Shown one piece after another: positions 5,108-5,297 of a DNA stretch of 5,297 nucleotides (within the stretch, counting starts at the first letter, position 1; each line of letters opens with the position of its first letter). This DNA comes from Deltaproteobacteria bacterium (GTDB lineage Bacteria > Desulfobacterota > Syntrophia > Syntrophales > UBA5619), in the NCBI GenBank assembly GCA_021372695.1, contig JAJFTY010000097.1:1-5297 (forward strand), written 5' to 3'. The notes beneath the pieces were generated by a model that saw nothing but the letters and a program-made list of their open reading frames with translations, made no database searches and was not told the origin of the DNA. The translations under genes were made by a program, and so were the position numbers.

Positions 5108-5124
5108 CGGCATGCTCCTTGCTC
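5108..5124 (+). promoter_or_regulatory. Sigma-54 promoter of the gene at the right edge
   Basis: CGGCATGCTCCTTGCTC, identical over 17 bp to the permease promoter, has GG at 5109-5110 and GC at 5121-5122. The predicted start near 5134 gives a leader of about 150 nt before ATG 5284. No other gene lies between. Confidence 0.68.
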
Positions 5125-5283
5125 ACGGGGGGGACTGCGGTTGACCCTATTACCAGCACGGCGATAACGCCGCTTCGGGGCTGCGATGCAATGACCGGTT
5201 CGAGAAATCCAGTCAAACCGTCTCAGCAAACCGAAATAACAACGGCCCATTCGTATCAATTCTGCGGGAGGTAACCAACAGCT

Positions 5284-5297
5284 ATGAAGACGTCGAA
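5284..5297 (+). CDS. Start of an unidentified sigma-54-controlled gene (truncated)
   Basis: Only ATG AAG ACG TCG and two further bases are visible (M-K-T-S). A strong ribosome site, GGGAGGTAA (5266-5274), precedes it; from the end of GGAGGT to ATG is 11 nt, slightly long. The sigma-54 promoter at 5108-5124 points at it. The product cannot be judged from the window. Because it shares promoter architecture with the permease gene, it is probably expressed under the same condition. Confidence 0.6.

Larger units (their letters stand above)
4666..5283. other. Intergenic control region before the edge gene
   Basis: No convincing gene is present; the short frames lack ribosome sites. A 6-bp inverted repeat, TCGGCC (4678-4683) with GGCCGA (4695-4700), lies just after the stop of the membrane-protein gene and could be a weak terminator. 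The right half carries a complete sigma-54 control unit (two dyads, IHF-like site, -24/-12), and the leader at 5134-5283 has a small hairpin, CGGCG-ATAA-CGCCG (5159-5172). Confidence 0.55.

Overview
The window reads as a moderately GC-rich, Gram-negative-type bacterial segment. It has strong GGAGG-like ribosome binding sites, long regulatory intergenic regions and several sequences that fit the sigma-54 (RpoN) promoter pattern GG-N10-GC. An anaerobic delta-proteobacterial (Desulfobacterota or Syntrophus-like) host is my best guess. That guess rests on general style, not on a diagnostic gene.

Layout, left to right. (1) Positions 1-560, minus strand: the N-terminal part of a GAF-domain signalling protein that runs off the left edge, with a good sigma-70-type promoter at 603-630. 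(2) Positions 755-1108, minus strand: a 117-residue protein of unknown function with a strong Shine-Dalgarno sequence and a sigma-54 promoter at 1151-1166. (3) Positions 1109-2503: 1.4 kb without a convincing gene, but rich in regulatory structure. It holds the control region of the 117-residue gene, an apparently orphan sigma-54 promoter at 1592-1607 pointing into a hairpin-rich stretch (candidate small RNA), and a sigma-54 promoter at 2154-2170 facing the next gene across a leader of about 320 nt. (4) Positions 2504-3889, plus strand: a 461-residue polytopic permease that looks NCS2/UraA-like, followed by a perfect 17-bp stem-loop. (5) Positions 4126-4665, plus strand: a small protein with two membrane segments and a C-terminal soluble domain. 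(6) Positions 4666-5283: a control region with another sigma-54 promoter at 5108-5124. (7) Position 5284 onward: the first codons of a new gene.

The main discovery is regulatory. Four sigma-54-type promoters lie in about 4 kb, and each has a dyad, or part of one, centred about 82-88 bp upstream of its -24 GG. Two of them (upstream of the permease and of the 5284 gene) are identical over 17 bp and share two more blocks in exactly the same register with no gaps. Several upstream elements resemble one family, AGCA-N2-TGCT, and occur in proximal/distal pairs. Two promoters also carry an IHF-like site at the same position, about -43 to -55. This is the layout expected of a regulon driven by one (or two) sigma-54 enhancer-binding proteins. 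It would link the 117-residue protein, the permease, the edge gene and possibly a small RNA. The regulator is not identified. The truncated GAF protein could be part of the sensory chain, but its output domain lies outside the window.
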